Origin: Schistosoma mansoni
Taxonomy: Eukaryota; Platyhelminthes; Trematoda; Strigeidida; Schistosomatidae
DNA: 64,000 nt
Direction of reading: 5' to 3'
NCBI RefSeq assembly: GCF_000237925.1
Contig: NC_031495.1
Span: forward strand, 17,371,749-17,435,748
Shown piece after piece: positions 60,961-64,000 of the stretch. A program made the translations under genes and the position numbers. Positions within the stretch are counted from its first letter, which is position 1, and each line of letters begins with the position of its first letter. The notes under the pieces were generated by a model. The model was not told the origin of the DNA. It ran no database searches and saw nothing but the letters and a program-made list of their open reading frames with translations.

Positions 60961-61639
60961 TCTACTTAAAAGGAGGATTACGACTTTAGCCCGAAAATTA
61001 CAAAGGTAATTTGATAACTAGTAATTTTCATGACAGCACAAAAAATATAGTTATTTTGACATTTCCTACCATGAAGTGTATACATTACAAACAACACTTC
61101 TGGCAATACTATACGTATAACTATCAGCAAACTGGCTGATGCAACTGTCAGTACCTAACCATGACCATTGATCTGTGGGTTGTTGTTACTTATTTTGAAA
61201 ACATTGACAGCCGTTAAACTTAAAGATTCAGGAATAAAAGTACTCTCTGAACTCATGAAGTCACATTCTTTAATCTCTCATTGCAACTGGGGGTTGAGAA
61301 ATATTAATTTAGTCAAGCGAATGGATATAAGAATATAATCAACAATATTTGAGGTCCGAATACATCACTTGGGGTGAAAACTGGCGCGAACACTTATTAA
61401 AGGAATTTTTCATAATTACGATTTCATCTCCAACAATATATGAGTATATGTACGATCAGCAGACGTAACAAACCAAACAAAATCAATCATAGTTACGGTG
61501 ATCATTGCACTATGATGAAATAATACATATATAATAAAGGAGACGATGGATTTACAAATTGAAATAAATGGAAGGTATGCTAGCACATAAACTTAACAGT
61601 TGATTCGAAGTACGGAATAATTGGTAGCACCCACCAACA

Positions 61640-63240
61640 CAATACGTTTCAGTTTGAAATAGACGGGAAGCTGGATGGCTTATGTTACTCCTGATAATTG
61701 TGGTCTCCTGGTTGATCAGCATTTCTTTTGAAAGCATCGACAGATGGAGCTTCAATCACTTGTTGAATCGATGGATTCCATTCGTTGATGATTTGATGTA
61801 AATGTCGATAGTCAGCTGATAAGTAATTTCTACCCCTCTAAATGTAAATTGTTACTCCAGGACTGGCCTGCGTCAACACCTGAACAAAGGATAGGATGTG
61901 AAGTAGTCGAACGTGTCGACAACTTCACTTATCTTGGAAGTCTGATCAGCCCTAATGGGTTGGGGTCTGACGAAATCTCTCCACCGATTCAGAAAGCTCG
62001 TTTGGCTTTTTCCAAATTACCTCACCTATGGAGAAGACGAGGTATCCGTCTATCAATTAAGGAACGAGTATACTGCACAGCAGTTCGTTTTATTCTACTT
62101 CAATGATGTGAAACGTGGCCATTAAGAGTAGAAGATACTCGTAATTTACTAGTATTTGACCACAGATGCCTTAGAAATATTGCTCGCATCTGCTGGGATC
62201 ACCGGGTATGTAATAGTGAGGTTCGACGCAGGGTATTAGGAAATGATGGTAAATCAGTTGATGAGGTTGTAAATTTTCATCGTCTGAGATGGTTGGGCCA
62301 CGTGTTACGTATGCCTGAACACCGATTACCACGACGCACAATGCTGACTAGTATTGGGGATGGTTGGTAAAGAGTTCGGGGTGGCCAAACCAAAACGTGA
62401 CATCGGCCTATAAAGTTACTAACGTCTAGTCTGAGCCATGTTTGTAGATTCAGACTACTTGGTTGGGGTCTGTGAGACTATCGTAATCAATGTTTGGAGA
62501 CTGTGTGACATGGCTCGGAGTCGATCACAATGACGTAGGTGTATAGACTCCTTGTCTTCCCTTAAGCCGTGAGATTAAAATTGCTTTATCTTTATTTCAA
62601 CGAACTAATTCTTTCTTCCTGTATTATATCCTTATACACAACCTTTTTTTATATATTACTACCACTGAAGTAAGTAGTTGTATGAATTTGGTGTTCATCT
62701 TGTTGTACTAATGAGGTATGGCAACTTGGACCGATGCATAAATGTGCCTGGTCCTACGTTGTAGTTGACTGACTGACTGACAAGTAATTTGTTCTGAGCT
62801 CGTGAACTTTTCTAGAATGTCCTCGTAAATTCCCTGCTTTGGAAAATAACGCCACAGAATATTCCGGTTTATCTCCAAGTAGGTTGAAACTGTGGTCAGC
62901 TCACATCTGGTTCTTCTATGTGACAAGGGGAATAGATTTGGATTAGTCAGTTTATCATCATACAGGAACTTTGTGATATATTGGAACCTTTTCTAACAGC
63001 CCATTGTCTCCTTTCAAGCAGAAGATAGTCACTTGTATGCAATACCAGAGTTTAGGATTAAGGAATACTGTATAAAAAGTCAAAAAGACTTCAGCATAAA
63101 CATGGCTAAAAGCTCTACGTATTGACCATAGGGTCCTAAAACCTTTGACGGCTATCGCAGGACAGCATATAACACAACTGATGATCATAGGGGACTGCAA
63201 AGGGAATGATGTTTTTCACATTTTCAAACCCAATATCTTT
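61640..63240 (-). mobile_element. CR1-like LINE reverse-transcriptase fossil
   Basis: The minus strand gives the C-terminal end of a CR1/Jockey-type ORF in two parts, on either side of the RTE insertion at 61830-62781. Right part: KGFRTLWSIRRAFSH, NPKLWYCIQ, LTNPNLFPLSHRRTRCEL. Across the insertion: KAGNLRGHSRKVHELRTNYL joins SADYRHLHQIINEWN and EAPSVDAFKRNADQ, ending at a stop near 61685. Several frame changes in the right part show it was dead long ago. Confidence 0.8.
61830..62781 (+). mobile_element. RTE (SR2-like) LINE, 5'-truncated, inserted into CR1-like LINE
   Basis: A plus-strand copy of the RTE tail: [33 protein letters not shown], then a stop after FILLQ, further tail pieces ([18 protein letters not shown]) and more stops (GW* where consensus has GWK). 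The 3' end is GTTGACTGACTGACTGAC. A 9-bp repeat AAGTAATTT flanks it (61821-61829 and 62782-62790). It is close to the inverted copy at 43390-44340 and shares its stops. Confidence 0.9.
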
Positions 63241-63379
63241 GTTACGGGCTTACACGAACTGATTGGTTTCTTTGAGCTTCCTGCTCGTCGTTTCGATACA
63301 GCTCCAGGTCTTTGATGACCTCCAATGGAAGGTAGTTTAACCACTTGACTTTAATAATTCTGGTCAGTTTGGTTCACTT

Positions 63380-64000
63380 CCACAACCAGACAACTTAATG
63401 TCTCTGTCTACTAACCTCTGCTTGTTTTGGTTGATGAGTAGATTATGGTGTTGCAGCAGGTCCATAACGATGCTTGACACAGAAACATATGCAACGACGA
63501 GAATCCAGTGAATGGGTCTATGTGAACCCACGTGAAGGTAAATATTTCTTAACGTACGTGGTGGTCGGTTTTTCATCTGCCGTCTACAATCAGAGAACTG
63601 GTTCTTGTATACGATCATTGGTATTTACAAAATGAACGCTCACGTCTGTGCCATTGCCGACGAGATATCCGACTTCCGTTGCCATGTCGATGATATATGA
63701 CAGACAGGTTTTTACACTGCCCACTATTGCCGTTAATGTGGGCAGGCGAGGAAGTTTGCCGAATGGCTTTTCGTGACGGAGGGTTCGAGATCGTAGAAAC
63801 TGTAATTTCTAAGAGATTTTTAATACTTGTAGGGGTACCAACATCAATCGAGTCTATCTGCAACGAATAGTCTCAAAACAAATCGTTCTCGTGACGAGCT
63901 TATTTGGGGAGTTCCAGAGTGTCTGTGGTCAATAATGATAATGCGTGAGAGTTGCGGAAATCTGCAATGTCACTCTGTGTCGTTTGAGGTTTTTCCTAGG
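63380..64000 (-). mobile_element. Ty3/Gypsy pol fossil at the window edge
   Basis: Minus-strand pieces resemble the protease end of a Ty3/Gypsy polyprotein, with MDLLQHHNLLINQ and KQRLVDRDIKL matching the usual DFL.H..LLVD..N.RL.D block, and earlier pieces that could be gag-pol. It is broken in several places and continues beyond the right edge. It is clearly older than the copy in FEZ. The 140 bp to its left are unassigned. Confidence 0.5.

Noticed and set aside
1-64000. CRISPR arrays, bacterial operons or rRNA genes
   Set aside because: No regularly spaced repeats, Shine-Dalgarno-led gene strings or rRNA sequence; spliced genes and retroelements show this is eukaryotic nuclear DNA.

Overview
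The window looks like nuclear DNA of a schistosome (blood fluke). It is AT-rich, with genes whose first introns are only about 30-40 bp and whose later introns run to kilobases. It also holds RTE-clade (SR2-like) and CR1-like LINEs, tRNA-derived SINEs carrying hammerhead ribozymes (Smα type), Ty3/Gypsy LTR fossils and long (TA)n tracts. The species cannot be fixed from the sequence alone.

Layout. 1-3196: repeats, one orphan exon (177-283, minus) and a weak ankyrin-like fossil. 3197-4080 (minus): a complete Derlin (ER-associated degradation) gene of six exons. 4081-4266: a 186-bp divergent gap. 4267-34613 (plus): a complete syntaxin-1 gene of nine exons, five packed into the first 610 bp and the last four spread over 27 kb of repeat-filled introns. 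34614-50691: an intergenic stretch with two partial RTE LINEs, an LTR-like block and a 520-bp short element. About 50.7-59.73 kb (minus): a FEZ/UNC-76 gene (kinesin-1 adaptor), convergent with syntaxin, with a young Ty3/Gypsy insertion in its sixth intron. 59.73-64.0 kb: nested LINEs and the edge of an older Gypsy fossil.

Functionally, syntaxin-1 is the plasma-membrane t-SNARE of synaptic exocytosis, and FEZ proteins are known in other animals to link a syntaxin-1/Munc18 cargo to kinesin-1. Derlin shares the upstream gap with syntaxin but acts in the ER membrane. All three genes were assembled by eye from splice sites, reading phase and family similarity. Exon phases close for Derlin (234 aa) and syntaxin (293 aa); the last FEZ exon is uncertain.

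The most striking non-genic signals are two hammerhead-bearing SINEs with apparently intact ribozyme cores, SINE copies bounded by inverted arms, a young LTR element with a 5-bp target duplication, a solo LTR with a vacant paralogous site elsewhere in the window, and an RTE copy inserted cleanly into a CR1-like LINE with a 9-bp target duplication.
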